Assembly (NCBI GenBank): GCA_900539715.1
Contig: UQDA01000002.1
Location: 128,639 to 192,638, forward strand
Source of the DNA: an uncultured Lachnospiraceae bacterium
Lineage (GTDB): Bacteria > Bacillota > Clostridia > Lachnospirales > Lachnospiraceae
Length of the DNA: 64,000 nt
Reading direction: 5' to 3'
Of the stretch, positions 35,006 through 43,714 are shown piece by piece (the first letter of the stretch is position 1; each line of letters begins with the position of its first letter). Position numbers and translations under genes: made by a program. Under the pieces are notes generated by a model. That model was not told where the DNA came from and did no database searches. It saw nothing but the letters and a program-made list of their open reading frames with translations.

Positions 35006-36093
35006 TATCGTCTGTCCCTCCCGGATTTTTTCTCTTTTGTATCCGCCTTCTGCGCAGCGCCGTCTTTGGGCAGCCGATTCCCGGCGGAAAGGCGCTTCGC
35101 CTTTAAGATGCGCTCTTGTTTTGCACTGCGGTACGCCTGTTTTGCTTCATAATTCTCATATGCCTTGACGATTTTTTGTACAAGCGGATGACGCACCACG
35201 TCTTTGCTCGTCAGGTTACAGAAAGCGATATCGTCCAGATTTGAGAGCACTTTTACCGCCACGTCCAGTCCTGACTGCACGCCTGCACCGAGATCTTTCT
35301 GAGTGGAATCTCCTGTGATGACCACCTTGGAGCCAAAACCGATACGGGTCAAAAACATCTTCATCTGGGCAGGCGTCGTATTCTGTGCCTCATCCAGAAT
35401 GATATAGGCATTATCCAGCGTGCGCCCCCTCATATAAGCCAGCGGCGCCACCTCAATGAGCCCTTTTTCCATATTTTTCTGAAAACTCTCCGCTCCCATT
35501 ATCTGATAGAGCGCGTCATAGAGCGGGCGCAGATAAGGGTCTACCTTGCTCTGCAAGTCGCCGGGAAGAAATCCGAGCTTTTCTCCTGCCTCAATGGCGG
35601 GACGGGTCAGTATGATACGTTCCACCTCGTTGTTCTTAAAGGCAGTGATCGCCATCGCCATCGCGAGATAGGTCTTCCCGGTCCCGGCAGGCCCTAAGCC
35701 GAACACGATCATCTTATCGCGTATCATATCCACATACTGCTTTTGTCCGAGAGTTTTGGGCTTCACCGGTTTGCCGCTTATCGTATGGCAGATAAGGTCG
35801 CCGTCTATCTCCAAAAGAGCCTCTCCCTGATTTTCCATTTCCATTGCTATCGCATAGTCCACATTCTGTTCAAGAATGGGATTTCCCCTTTCTGCAAGCT
35901 GCTGGAGCCGCGAAAGGACGGCTGCCGCCGAAGCGACAGCCCCCTGGCTGCCCCGAATATGCACAGTACCGTTCCGGTCAACGATATCTACGCCAAACGA
36001 CCGCTCTATTTTTTTCAAGTGGCAGTCAAACTGCCCGAAAAGATTGCCGATATAGGCGCTGTCCAGTTCTAATATCTGTTCTGTAAATGCCAT
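35005..36093 (-). CDS. phoH: PhoH-family ATPase
   Basis: A 362-residue protein with an N-terminal nucleic-acid-binding region (about 20-95) and a PhoH ATPase core: FGLGPAGTGKTYLAMAMA (Walker A), LTRPAIEAGEKLGFLPGD and IILDEAQNTTPAQMKMFLTRIGFGSKVVITGD (Walker B and motif III). The C-terminus is a basic, probably disordered tail (about 320-362) that may contact RNA. It lies between yqfD and ybeY as in Bacillus. SD GGAG precedes ATG. Confidence 0.96.
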   Translation of the reverse strand: MAFTEQILELDSAYIGNLFGQFDCHLKKIERSFGVDIVDRNGTVHIRGSQGAVASAAAVLSRLQQLAERGNPILEQNVDYAIAMEMENQGEALLEIDGDLICHTISGKPVKPKTLGQKQYVDMIRDKMIVFGLGPAGTGKTYLAMAMAITAFKNNEVERIILTRPAIEAGEKLGFLPGDLQSKVDPYLRPLYDALYQIMGAESFQKNMEKGLIEVAPLAYMRGRTLDNAYIILDEAQNTTPAQMKMFLTRIGFGSKVVITGDSTQKDLGAGVQSGLDVAVKVLSNLDDIAFCNLTSKDVVRHPLVQKIVKAYENYEAKQAYRSAKQERILKAKRLSAGNRLPKDGAAQKADTKEKKSGRDRR

Positions 36094-36104
36094 ATAACAC
36101 TCCG

Positions 36105-37349
36105 TCAGGTTCCGGACGCATCAGAAACCGGTTGGGCGGCGTCTTCCGAGATTTGCTGAAGCACCGCAGCCGGCTGCCGCATCGTGAGGCTGCCCTGCAG
36201 CATCAGCCCGTCCGCTTTTCTTACTATTTTAACATCTTTTTGGGTAATTTGAACCCCTTTTTCCTTCAAACCGCCAATTATTTTTTCCAGACGCGCATAA
36301 ACGAGCTCCTTTGCGCTTTCTTCCTTATAGACCGCATCTACCGGAAGATATTCCCGATACGTTATCTTTCCTGTAAAAACAGGTACATCTATCTGTCCGA
36401 AAAGCCGCAGCTTCTCCTGCTCTATCACTTCATCATACCTGACATAACTGCAGCTTCCCGGCGGAAACAGGATACGCCGGGAGCCAAGCGTGATAAACCG
36501 TTTTATCTTTTTGCGTCCGGTATAATTTTTATACTGACAGGAAAATGGCTGAGTCAGGTGTACCCGCTTTGTCGTTTCTATCAAGATATCACCATCTGAA
36601 ACGACTCGCCCATATTCCCGCACCGTCTGATCGTCATTTTTAACAGGAACAAGGCCGCTTATCAGGATATCACCTTTTTTTACATTATCTCCCGCCTTTA
36701 CAAGAGGCACGCCACTGCGGGTCAATATTGAAACAACCGTGCCGTCCGCCGAAGCGACCATATCCGCTCCATCCGGAAACGCACCGTTTTCCCGATGTTG
36801 CTCCTCCTTTGATGGAAGGTCATTTTCCTTTACCTGCACCGTCACCTTTGTCCCGTTGATTCCGACAGAGGCCCATGTTATCTGATGGAAGCCTTCCCGC
36901 AAAGCTTTTTCCAGCTCGCCCGTATCCAACGCATTTTTTTTGCTTCCATAACAGACTCCTTCCTGTTCCAAAAAAGCATACAGCTCGTCATCTGTTATCA
37001 TACGGTTACCGCAAAGCTCTATCGCCCATACGAAACGGGACATGAAAAAAATAAAAAACAGGCAGAGAATGACGCCAAAGACAAACATTTTGCGCCGCCT
37101 TACATCCTGCGCTAAAAAAGGCAGCCCTCTTTTTTCTAAAACGGCTACCTTTGTTTTTGTTTTGCGGACAATTTCCTTTAGTGTAAAAAAATCCGGCAGG
37201 CTCATATACATCGTATAACAGCCGTCGAGATTACAGACTCCCCATATAAGGATTCCCCTGTTCGTACACAGGTTCATAAAGCGTTCCGGGGAATACCCCC
37301 ATACCCTGAGCTTGACATAGCCCCTGCAATATCGGATGATGCCTATCAT
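36105..37349 (-). CDS. yqfD: Sporulation protein YqfD
   Basis: A 414-residue protein with a cytoplasmic N-terminal domain (to about 85), one membrane helix (about 89-110) and a large external domain with GNRMITDDELYAFLEQEG and later IEKVKV-like beta segments. This matches YqfD, made in the mother cell under sigma-E in Bacillus and required for sporulation; the mechanism is unclear. The start at 37349 is chosen from SD GGAGG 5 nt upstream. yqfC overlaps upstream by context (10 nt gap). Confidence 0.93.
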   Translation of the reverse strand: MIGIIRYCRGYVKLRVWGYSPERFMNLCTNRGILIWGVCNLDGCYTMYMSLPDFFTLKEIVRKTKTKVAVLEKRGLPFLAQDVRRRKMFVFGVILCLFFIFFMSRFVWAIELCGNRMITDDELYAFLEQEGVCYGSKKNALDTGELEKALREGFHQITWASVGINGTKVTVQVKENDLPSKEEQHRENGAFPDGADMVASADGTVVSILTRSGVPLVKAGDNVKKGDILISGLVPVKNDDQTVREYGRVVSDGDILIETTKRVHLTQPFSCQYKNYTGRKKIKRFITLGSRRILFPPGSCSYVRYDEVIEQEKLRLFGQIDVPVFTGKITYREYLPVDAVYKEESAKELVYARLEKIIGGLKEKGVQITQKDVKIVRKADGLMLQGSLTMRQPAAVLQQISEDAAQPVSDASGT

Positions 37350-37359
37350 ATCGCCTCCG

Positions 37360-37668
37360 TTAAAGATACCGGACTTCGGAAATCTTTCCTTCAATCTTCA
37401 TATCCTCATTCGTATAGTAAGCGATGGAAAGACCTTTTCCGCCAATCCTGATCCGGCACGTCCTGCCCTGCAGCAGGATGTACTCAGACGTGTATTCCAG
37501 AATTCCCCGATAATTTTCCACCAGAAGCTGGTCATTTCCCGTAACCGTTACGATGGACGCTCCGAGTACTGTATCTTTTGGAATTCGCAGGGTCTCTGCC
37601 AGAAGCTCTTTTGCAGTTTTTGAAGGTTCAGCGGCGTTTATACCGCCCTTTTTTTGATTTCTGCTCAT
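37360..37668 (-). CDS. yqfC: Sporulation protein YqfC (YabP family)
   Basis: A 102-residue protein of the YabP/YqfC family: SIVTVTGNDQLLVENYRGI and EYTSEYILLQGRTCRIRI are the conserved beta strands, ending with the IEGKISEVRYL segment. In Bacillus it is expressed with yqfD under sigma-E. It has no obvious SD before its ATG, so its translation may depend on rlmH upstream (24-nt gap) or on an unseen leader. Confidence 0.93.
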   Translation of the reverse strand: MSRNQKKGGINAAEPSKTAKELLAETLRIPKDTVLGASIVTVTGNDQLLVENYRGILEYTSEYILLQGRTCRIRIGGKGLSIAYYTNEDMKIEGKISEVRYL

Positions 37669-37692
37669 ATAAAAGCATATGAACAGACGCGG

Positions 37693-38172
37693 TCATTTAT
37701 GATAAGGTTCGTTGCAGGCGATACGATACCCCCGGTATATCTGTTCCAGCAATATCACACGCATGAGCTGGTGCGGAAAAGTCATATCTGAAAAGCTCAG
37801 CAGATAGTCTGCCCGTGACAGCACGCTTTTATGAAGGCCCAGAGAACCGCCTATCACAAACACGATACTGCTCACGCCCGAAATCCCAAGCTGCTCGATT
37901 TTTCTGGAAAACGCAACGCTGTCCAGCTTTTTGCCTTCGATTGCCAGAGCGATACAGTAATCCGTATCGCGGATATGGGAAAGCAGGCGCTGCGCCTCTT
38001 TTTCTTTAATCTGCTCTATCTGCACAGCACTCGCATTCTCATCGGTCTTTTCATCTGCAACTTCTGTAATCTCCATTTTGCAGTACCGGCCGAGGCGCTT
38101 TTTATATTCAGAAAGCGCCTCGCGGTAAAAAGCTTCTTTCACTTTGCCGACCGCCAGCACCGTGACCTTCAT
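37693..38172 (-). CDS. rlmH: 23S rRNA (pseudouridine1915-N3)-methyltransferase
   Basis: A 159-residue SPOUT methyltransferase. Motifs include the start MKVTVLAVGKVKEAFY, CIALAIEGKKLDS, FVIGGSLGL (SAM knot) and the end MTFPHQLMRVILLEQIYRGYRI followed by NEPYHK. It methylates m3-pseudouridine 1915 in helix 69. RluD makes the pseudouridine at that site, and an rluD-family gene begins at 551. The ATG overlaps the stop of the zinc-ribbon gene (ATGA). Confidence 0.97.
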   Translation of the reverse strand: MKVTVLAVGKVKEAFYREALSEYKKRLGRYCKMEITEVADEKTDENASAVQIEQIKEKEAQRLLSHIRDTDYCIALAIEGKKLDSVAFSRKIEQLGISGVSSIVFVIGGSLGLHKSVLSRADYLLSFSDMTFPHQLMRVILLEQIYRGYRIACNEPYHK

Positions 38173-38981
38173 GAATCCTGATATATCTGGCCATACACTT
38201 CATCTACGAAGTGATCCAGATAATCCTCGTTAAGATTTAAAAAATTCTCGGAAATACGCCGCTTTATCTCTGCACATCGTTTAAAATATGCTTCTCCTCC
38301 ATCTTCTTCCTCAGAAATCCCAAGTGCACCGTCCATTTCTGAGGCGGAAAGATTCTCATTGCAGTAGCGCAGCAGCTCTTCCTTGAGCGCGCTTTCCTTT
38401 ACTGCCTCCGACGCCTGTTTTTCATAGGATTTAAAAGAACTGATACCCATGACGATAAAGACGATAAAAAGTCCTCCCATAACGATACATGTTGTGACCT
38501 TTGAAAAGGTATTCATGGAGAGCGGCAATATTCCCGTTACCAGAAGAAATACAAATATCAGCCCGATGATGCCAACCACCAGAAGCGTATATGCGCCGGA
38601 ACGGAAATTTTCCGCTTTCTGCGAAGCCTCCTGAAAAACGCCGGCAGAAGTCCCTGGTATTTTCTCTGTCTCTTGTGCCGCTTCTTGTTCCCCGGGCTCT
38701 TCTCTCCTGCGTTCCATCCAGAAAACAGACAGTATCTGCTGTGCGCGCTTTATCTCTTTTACATCGACCGTTACCCGGTACAGATCGGCTTCCTTACAAT
38801 CCGTCTGTGCCGAGTCGATACCGTTGCTCTTTAAAAAGCGAAACAGCTCCTCCATCTCCTCAAGACTCCCGTCCGCAACCTCTCCCAGCTCTAAAAGCTC
38901 ATCCACCAGCTCACAGCCGCAGTCAGAACAGGTGCGGATGCCGTCCTGATATTCATTTTTACATTTTGGACACCAAGGCAT
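38169..38981 (-). CDS. Zinc-ribbon protein with two transmembrane helices, unknown function
   Basis: The 270-residue protein begins with a zinc ribbon (C4, C7, C18, C21, plus C23), followed by a small alpha/beta region (about 40-88) like the DUF2007 signal-transducing fold, an acidic linker, two membrane helices (about 131-153 and 161-182) and a charged C-terminus. I do not recognise a function. It lies 13 nt after nfnB and overlaps rlmH by ATGA. A second zinc-ribbon membrane protein lies upstream of nfnA. Confidence 0.75.
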   Translation of the reverse strand: MPWCPKCKNEYQDGIRTCSDCGCELVDELLELGEVADGSLEEMEELFRFLKSNGIDSAQTDCKEADLYRVTVDVKEIKRAQQILSVFWMERRREEPGEQEAAQETEKIPGTSAGVFQEASQKAENFRSGAYTLLVVGIIGLIFVFLLVTGILPLSMNTFSKVTTCIVMGGLFIVFIVMGISSFKSYEKQASEAVKESALKEELLRYCNENLSASEMDGALGISEEEDGGEAYFKRCAEIKRRISENFLNLNEDYLDHFVDEVYGQIYQDS

Positions 38982-38994
38982 ATCTAAGTCCTCC

Positions 38995-40383
38995 TTATTT
39001 ATCAGAAAGATATTCGTCTATGCCCTTTGCTCCGGCCTTTCCCGCACTCATTGCAAGGATGACTGTTGCCGCCCCTGTCACTGCATCGCCTCCGGCGTAA
39101 ACGCCTTCTTTTGTCGTCTTTCCGTTCGTCTCATCAGCAACGATACATTTCCACTTATTCGTATCAAGCCCTTCTGTGGTGGAAGAAATAAGCGGATTCG
39201 GGGATGTTCCCAGCGCCATGATAACAGTATCCAGCTCAAGCGTAAACTCTGAACCGGGAACTTCCACAGGACGGCGGCGTCCGGAAGCATCCGGCTCTCC
39301 CAGCTCCATGCGGATACAGGTCATGCCCCTGACCCATCCCTTTTCATCTTCCAGAATCTCTGTCGGATTGGTGAGCAGGTCAAAAATAATACCCTCTTCC
39401 TTTGCATGATGAACCTCTTCCGCACGTGCAGGCAGCTCCTCTTCACTTCTGCGGTACACGATATGTACCTCTGCTCCAAGACGCAGGGCAGTTCTCGCCG
39501 CATCCATCGCTACGTTTCCTCCGCCGATGACTGCAACTTTTTTGCTCTCCATGATAGGTGTCGCGCTGTCTTTCTGGAACGCCTTCATCAGGTTGCTTCT
39601 GGTCAGGTATTCGTTTGCAGAAAAGACGCCGTTGGCATTTTCACCGGGAATTCCCATGAATTTGGGAAGCCCCGCGCCGGAACCGATAAACACTGCAGAA
39701 TATCCCTCTTCATTAAGAAGCTCATCGATAGTCACCGATTTTCCGACAATGACATTTGTCTCGATAGATACACCGAGAGATTTAACGTTTTCAATTTCCT
39801 TTTTCACAACTTCTTCTTTCGGAAGACGGAATTCCGGAATACCATAAACGAGCACGCCGCCGGGTTCGTGGAGCGCCTCAAAAATCGTCACATCATATCC
39901 CATTTTTGCCAGATCACCGGCACAGGTAAGACCTGCAGGGCCGGAACCGATAACGGCTACTTTTTTCCCTTTCTTCTCCTTCGCGCCTTCCGGACGAATC
40001 CCCTGTCTGCCTGCCCAGTCAGCTACAAAACGCTCCAGCTTGCCGATAGAGACAGCATCACCCTTGATACCGCGGATGCACTGACCTTCGCACTGTGTCT
40101 CCTGCGGGCAAACGCGGCCGCATACCGCCGGGAGCGCGCTGGACTGTCCTATTACCTGATACGCACCTGCAAAATCGCCTTCCTTTACCTTTTCAATAAA
40201 TCCCGGGATATTGATGGATACAGGACATCCCTGGATACAGCGGGCATTTTTGCAGTTTAAGCACCTCGCTGCCTCTTCCATTGCTTCTTCCTGATCATAA
40301 CCCAGACACACCTCTTCAAAATTTGTTGCCCGGACCTTTGCATCCTGTTCCCTGACGGGAACCTTTTTCATCATATCCGCCAT
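38995..40383 (-). CDS. nfnB: NfnB-type subunit: NADPH-dependent electron-bifurcating flavoprotein (annotated often as glutamate synthase small chain)
   Basis: The 462-residue protein has eight N-terminal cysteines for two [4Fe-4S] clusters (C41, C44, C49, C53; C88, C92, C98, C102), an FAD motif (VAVIGSGPAGLTCAGDL) and an NADPH motif (VAVIGGGNVAMDAARTA). It ends with DAVTGAATVILAMSAGKAGAKGI. It resembles the small subunit of glutamate synthase, but there is no large subunit. It overlaps nfnA (TAATG), which together define NADH-dependent ferredoxin:NADP+ oxidoreductase: two NADPH reduce ferredoxin and NAD+ by flavin-based bifurcation. Confidence 0.9.
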   Translation of the reverse strand: MADMMKKVPVREQDAKVRATNFEEVCLGYDQEEAMEEAARCLNCKNARCIQGCPVSINIPGFIEKVKEGDFAGAYQVIGQSSALPAVCGRVCPQETQCEGQCIRGIKGDAVSIGKLERFVADWAGRQGIRPEGAKEKKGKKVAVIGSGPAGLTCAGDLAKMGYDVTIFEALHEPGGVLVYGIPEFRLPKEEVVKKEIENVKSLGVSIETNVIVGKSVTIDELLNEEGYSAVFIGSGAGLPKFMGIPGENANGVFSANEYLTRSNLMKAFQKDSATPIMESKKVAVIGGGNVAMDAARTALRLGAEVHIVYRRSEEELPARAEEVHHAKEEGIIFDLLTNPTEILEDEKGWVRGMTCIRMELGEPDASGRRRPVEVPGSEFTLELDTVIMALGTSPNPLISSTTEGLDTNKWKCIVADETNGKTTKEGVYAGGDAVTGAATVILAMSAGKAGAKGIDEYLSDK

Positions 40384-41273
40384 TATTCTTCACCTCCGCA
40401 GTGACCGCATCCGCCATGATGCGTATCTTTTTCCTTTGCTGCAAGATAAGCTCTGCCTTCCTGTGTCTTATAAAGCTGCTGACGCTGCATCGCTTCGTCA
40501 AAATTTACAAGATGACCGTCAAACTCAGGACCGTCTACACAGGCAAATTTGACCTTCCCGCCAACAGTCACACGGCAGGCTCCGCACATCCCCGTGCCGT
40601 CCACCATGATGGGATTTAAGGATACGACAGTCGGAATATTTAATTTCTTTGTCGTCAGGCAAACAAACTTCATCATTATCATCGGGCCGATGGCGATACA
40701 CAGGTCATACTGCTTGCCCTCCTGCTCTACCAGGTCTTCTATCGTTTTTGTCACCATACCGCTCCTGCCGTAGGAGCCGTCATCGGTTGTCACATAAAGG
40801 TTTCCTGCAACCTCCCGCATTTCATCTTCTAAGATGAGCAGATCCTTTGTCTTTGCGCCAACGATTACATCTGCCATGATCCCCTGTTCATGCAGCCATT
40901 TGACCTGAGGATATACCGGAGCCGTTCCGACGCCGCCCGCTACAAAGAGTATCCTTTTTTTGGAAAGCTCTTCTGCCGTCTCCTTTGTCAGGTCGGACGG
41001 ACATCCCAGAGGTCCTGCTACATCGCAGAAGGCATCTCCCGCCTTCAGGGAAGTCATTTCATGAGTGCTTGCACCCACAGGCTGAAAAACGATGATAATG
41101 GTTCCCTTTTCTCTGTCATAATCGCAGATAGTCAACGGAATCCGTTCGCTGTCAGCGCCTGTGCGTACGATAACGAACTGACCCGGCAGACAGGACTTTG
41201 CTATCCGCTGCGCTTCTACTTCCATCCAGTAAATGTTGGAGGTCAGTTTTTTTGCTTCTAAAATTGGATACAT
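40383..41273 (-). CDS. nfnA: NfnA-type subunit: FAD/[2Fe-2S] ferredoxin-NAD(P) reductase-like protein
   Basis: A 296-residue ferredoxin-NADP reductase-fold protein: RIPLTICDYD (FAD), LFVAGGVGTAPVYP (NAD), and a C-terminal cluster motif VDGTGMCGACR with FACVDG. One Asp and three Cys (D225, C230, C233, C245) fit the unusual Asp-ligated [2Fe-2S] site known for NfnA. The family is often annotated sulfide or dihydroorotate dehydrogenase subunit. Start ATG at 41273 (SD AAAGG) is preferred over GTG nine bases upstream. NfnB follows with a one-base overlap. Confidence 0.88.
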   Translation of the reverse strand: MYPILEAKKLTSNIYWMEVEAQRIAKSCLPGQFVIVRTGADSERIPLTICDYDREKGTIIIVFQPVGASTHEMTSLKAGDAFCDVAGPLGCPSDLTKETAEELSKKRILFVAGGVGTAPVYPQVKWLHEQGIMADVIVGAKTKDLLILEDEMREVAGNLYVTTDDGSYGRSGMVTKTIEDLVEQEGKQYDLCIAIGPMIMMKFVCLTTKKLNIPTVVSLNPIMVDGTGMCGACRVTVGGKVKFACVDGPEFDGHLVNFDEAMQRQQLYKTQEGRAYLAAKEKDTHHGGCGHCGGEE

Positions 41274-41340
41274 AATTCTCACCTTTCCGTCCGGCAGGGA
41301 CTATAATATATTGTAAGAGTGCTGTGTATCAGAGGCCGCC

Positions 41341-42765
41341 CTACTGCATGACCTCTATATTATACAGCTTATAGCTCTTATCTTCCAGCTGTTCTGCCCG
41401 ATAACATTCTCCGGACATATAATTGACGACATAATCATTACCGGTGGCGTTGCTGATACCGTCGGTTTCGCGATAATATTCACGATACAGATAATAATCA
41501 TGCTCGTTGACCGTTAAGGCATATTTGTAGGTATAGATATTTTTTCCTTCTTTTCCCGGCACGCTTCCCTGCATACTGCTGACAGCCCCCGCATTTTTCA
41601 ATGTCAGAAGGAGCTGATTGGATGCCGCCTCGATGCTCATCAGAGGGTGCAGATCGAGCGTGTACTGCCGTTTTGCAATATCACCTGTCACTCCCTCTTT
41701 TGAAACGGTAACAAACCGGAACGTTGAATATCCTACCGGCATCCAGAACGGTCCCTCATACAGAGTTGAGGAAATACCAGGCTCTGAGCCGTCTGTCGTA
41801 TAAAAAACCTGACAGCCCTCTGGCACCTCCAGTGTGACAAGAGTCGGTTTCCCGTACGTTCCCGATGCAGGCTGCACGGCAGGCGGTTCCGGCTTTTGGA
41901 TATCTATGTAATAACATGCGGAAGAAATCTCGCTGGCAATCCCGTACTGATTAACAAAAAGCGCCTTTATCTCATATTCTCCCGATTCAAGGAGGATAGG
42001 CGTTGTATAGACCGCGCTGCTTTCATCCGGTATGCTCCCGTCCATCGTATAATAGACTGTTCCGGCAGAATTGGCTATAAGTTTTACGTTCTGAATCTCA
42101 TAATAGGTTCCTTCCTCCACATCAAATTCCGGAGGGTTTGCCATATAATCCAGATACTGGCTTCTGATTTTCATATCGCTGCATTGCTGCATAAGGTCAT
42201 TAATCGCGCTGTAATCCTCATATTGCTCACATATGGAAACATAACGTCTGTACGCTTCTTCATCCGCATCGTCCAGCCGTATCGCTGTAAGACAGATATC
42301 AGCCGCCTCCTCGAACTCTCCAAGTGCATAACAACATGCAGAAAGGGCATTTAGATACAGGATATTTTCCGGTTCCTTTTCAAGCGCGGTCTTAAGCTTT
42401 TGTGCCGCTGCCCCATATTCCCTTTGTTCTGCCAGTTTCTGCGCCTGTCCATAAAGATAATCCGGAGTGCCGCGCCAGTAGACTATCACTGCCACACACG
42501 CACAGGCGGCTGCCAGCAAAAAGGCGGTAAGCACGATGATGCCCCTGCATCCCCGATGCCTGGGCGGCTGATGGGGATGTTTTCCGGATACAGCGCTTTC
42601 TTTTGCCTCTCCTTCCCCTATCTGGATAGCTGTTTCTGAAAGCGCTGCCCGCATACTGTTTTCCAGTTCCGTATCAAACTCGGGTACGATCTGAATCTCT
42701 TTTCCGCAATGCTCGCAGTACATCTGCCCTTCGCCCATAGGCGAACCGCATTCGGGACATTTCAT
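41341..42765 (-). CDS. Membrane protein: zinc ribbon, TPR and two chitobiase/hexosaminidase-C-like domains
   Basis: The 474-residue protein has a zinc ribbon (C3, C6, C17, C20), a linker, one membrane helix (about 75-97), TPR-like helices (about 104-200), two CHB_HEX-type beta repeats (213-290 and 297-370, each with a Y-Y/F-T-x-D-G-S-x-P core) and a C-terminal domain (371-474). The topology places the ribbon in the cytoplasm and the rest outside. I do not know its function. It starts at 42765 with SD AGGAG inside folD and overlaps the folD stop (ATGA). Confidence 0.8.
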   Translation of the reverse strand: MKCPECGSPMGEGQMYCEHCGKEIQIVPEFDTELENSMRAALSETAIQIGEGEAKESAVSGKHPHQPPRHRGCRGIIVLTAFLLAAACACVAVIVYWRGTPDYLYGQAQKLAEQREYGAAAQKLKTALEKEPENILYLNALSACCYALGEFEEAADICLTAIRLDDADEEAYRRYVSICEQYEDYSAINDLMQQCSDMKIRSQYLDYMANPPEFDVEEGTYYEIQNVKLIANSAGTVYYTMDGSIPDESSAVYTTPILLESGEYEIKALFVNQYGIASEISSACYYIDIQKPEPPAVQPASGTYGKPTLVTLEVPEGCQVFYTTDGSEPGISSTLYEGPFWMPVGYSTFRFVTVSKEGVTGDIAKRQYTLDLHPLMSIEAASNQLLLTLKNAGAVSSMQGSVPGKEGKNIYTYKYALTVNEHDYYLYREYYRETDGISNATGNDYVVNYMSGECYRAEQLEDKSYKLYNIEVMQ

Positions 42766-43607
42766 AATCGTCTTCTCCTGCTTTTTACACAATTATACAT
42801 GAGCATCGCTATCGTCATCGGCCCTACTCCTCCCGGAACAGGAGTTATCGCAGAAGCGATATTGCTCACGGTTTCAAAATCCACATCACCGGACAGTTTA
42901 TTATTTTCATCGCGATGTATTCCCGCATCAATAACGACTGCTCCCGGTTTCACGTGCTCTGCCGTGATTAAATGACGTTTTCCGGCAGCTACAACGAGGA
43001 TATCCGCACGCCGCGTCACCTCCGCCAGATTTTTCGTATGGGAATGGGTAATGGTCACCGTCGCATTCTCCGCCAGAAGAAGCTGGGCTACCGGTTTCCC
43101 GACAATATTGCTGCGACCTACAACAACGCATTCCTTTCCATCCAGCCCGATACCGGAACGCTTTAACAGCTCAACGATACCAGCCGGCGTGGCAGGCACA
43201 AAACCGTCTTCCCCACAGGACAGCGCCCCTACATTATACGGATGAAAACCGTCCACATCCTTTTCGGGAGAAACGGAGTTCAATACAGCTTTTTCATCAA
43301 TATGCCCCGGCAGGGGAAGCTGGACCAGAATGCCGTCCACATCCTCACGTCCATTTAATTCTTTTATAACGCAAAGGAGCTCTTCCTGCGAAACCGTTCC
43401 CGGCAGCTCATAGGCAAGGCTGCGGATGCCAAGCGCTTCGCAGGCGCGTTTTTTATTGCGCACATAGACGTCGGATGCCGGATCATTACCGACCTGAACG
43501 ACTGCGAGAGCTGCAGTAATCCCCTGCATCCCCCAGCTGTCCAGCGTCTCCTTTAATTCTGCTTTGATCTGGCCGGAAATCTCTTTTCCGTCAATGATAT
43601 GTGCCAT
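42762..43607 (-). CDS. folD: Methylenetetrahydrofolate dehydrogenase/cyclohydrolase
   Basis: A 281-residue bifunctional enzyme that interconverts 5,10-methylene-, methenyl- and 10-formyl-THF. Visible are VGNDPASDVYVRNKKRACE (catalytic Tyr and Lys), DGILVQLPLPGHID, PATPAGIVELL, VVGRSNIVGKPVAQLLL (NADP) and PVPGGVGPMTIAMLMYN. The start at 43607 (SD GGGAGGAG) is chosen over an in-frame upstream ATG. fhs lies upstream, so the C1 pathway from formate to methylene-THF is encoded in adjacent genes. Confidence 0.97.
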   Translation of the reverse strand: MAHIIDGKEISGQIKAELKETLDSWGMQGITAALAVVQVGNDPASDVYVRNKKRACEALGIRSLAYELPGTVSQEELLCVIKELNGREDVDGILVQLPLPGHIDEKAVLNSVSPEKDVDGFHPYNVGALSCGEDGFVPATPAGIVELLKRSGIGLDGKECVVVGRSNIVGKPVAQLLLAENATVTITHSHTKNLAEVTRRADILVVAAGKRHLITAEHVKPGAVVIDAGIHRDENNKLSGDVDFETVSNIASAITPVPGGVGPMTIAMLMYNCVKSRRRRL

Positions 43608-43714
43608 AAAAACTCCTCCCATGCTGTTCAAAAATTTAAGTTAAGATATAACTGTTCAGAACGATCTGATTCATATCCTATCTTTCCGCCGTCCTAAACT
43701 ATTACGCTAAAATC

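Noticed and set aside
38995..41273. Glutamate synthase small subunit plus sulfide dehydrogenase as separate enzymes
   Set aside because: No large GltB-type subunit is present, and the two genes overlap in the order typical of the NfnAB complex, with the Asp/three-Cys cluster site in the smaller subunit.
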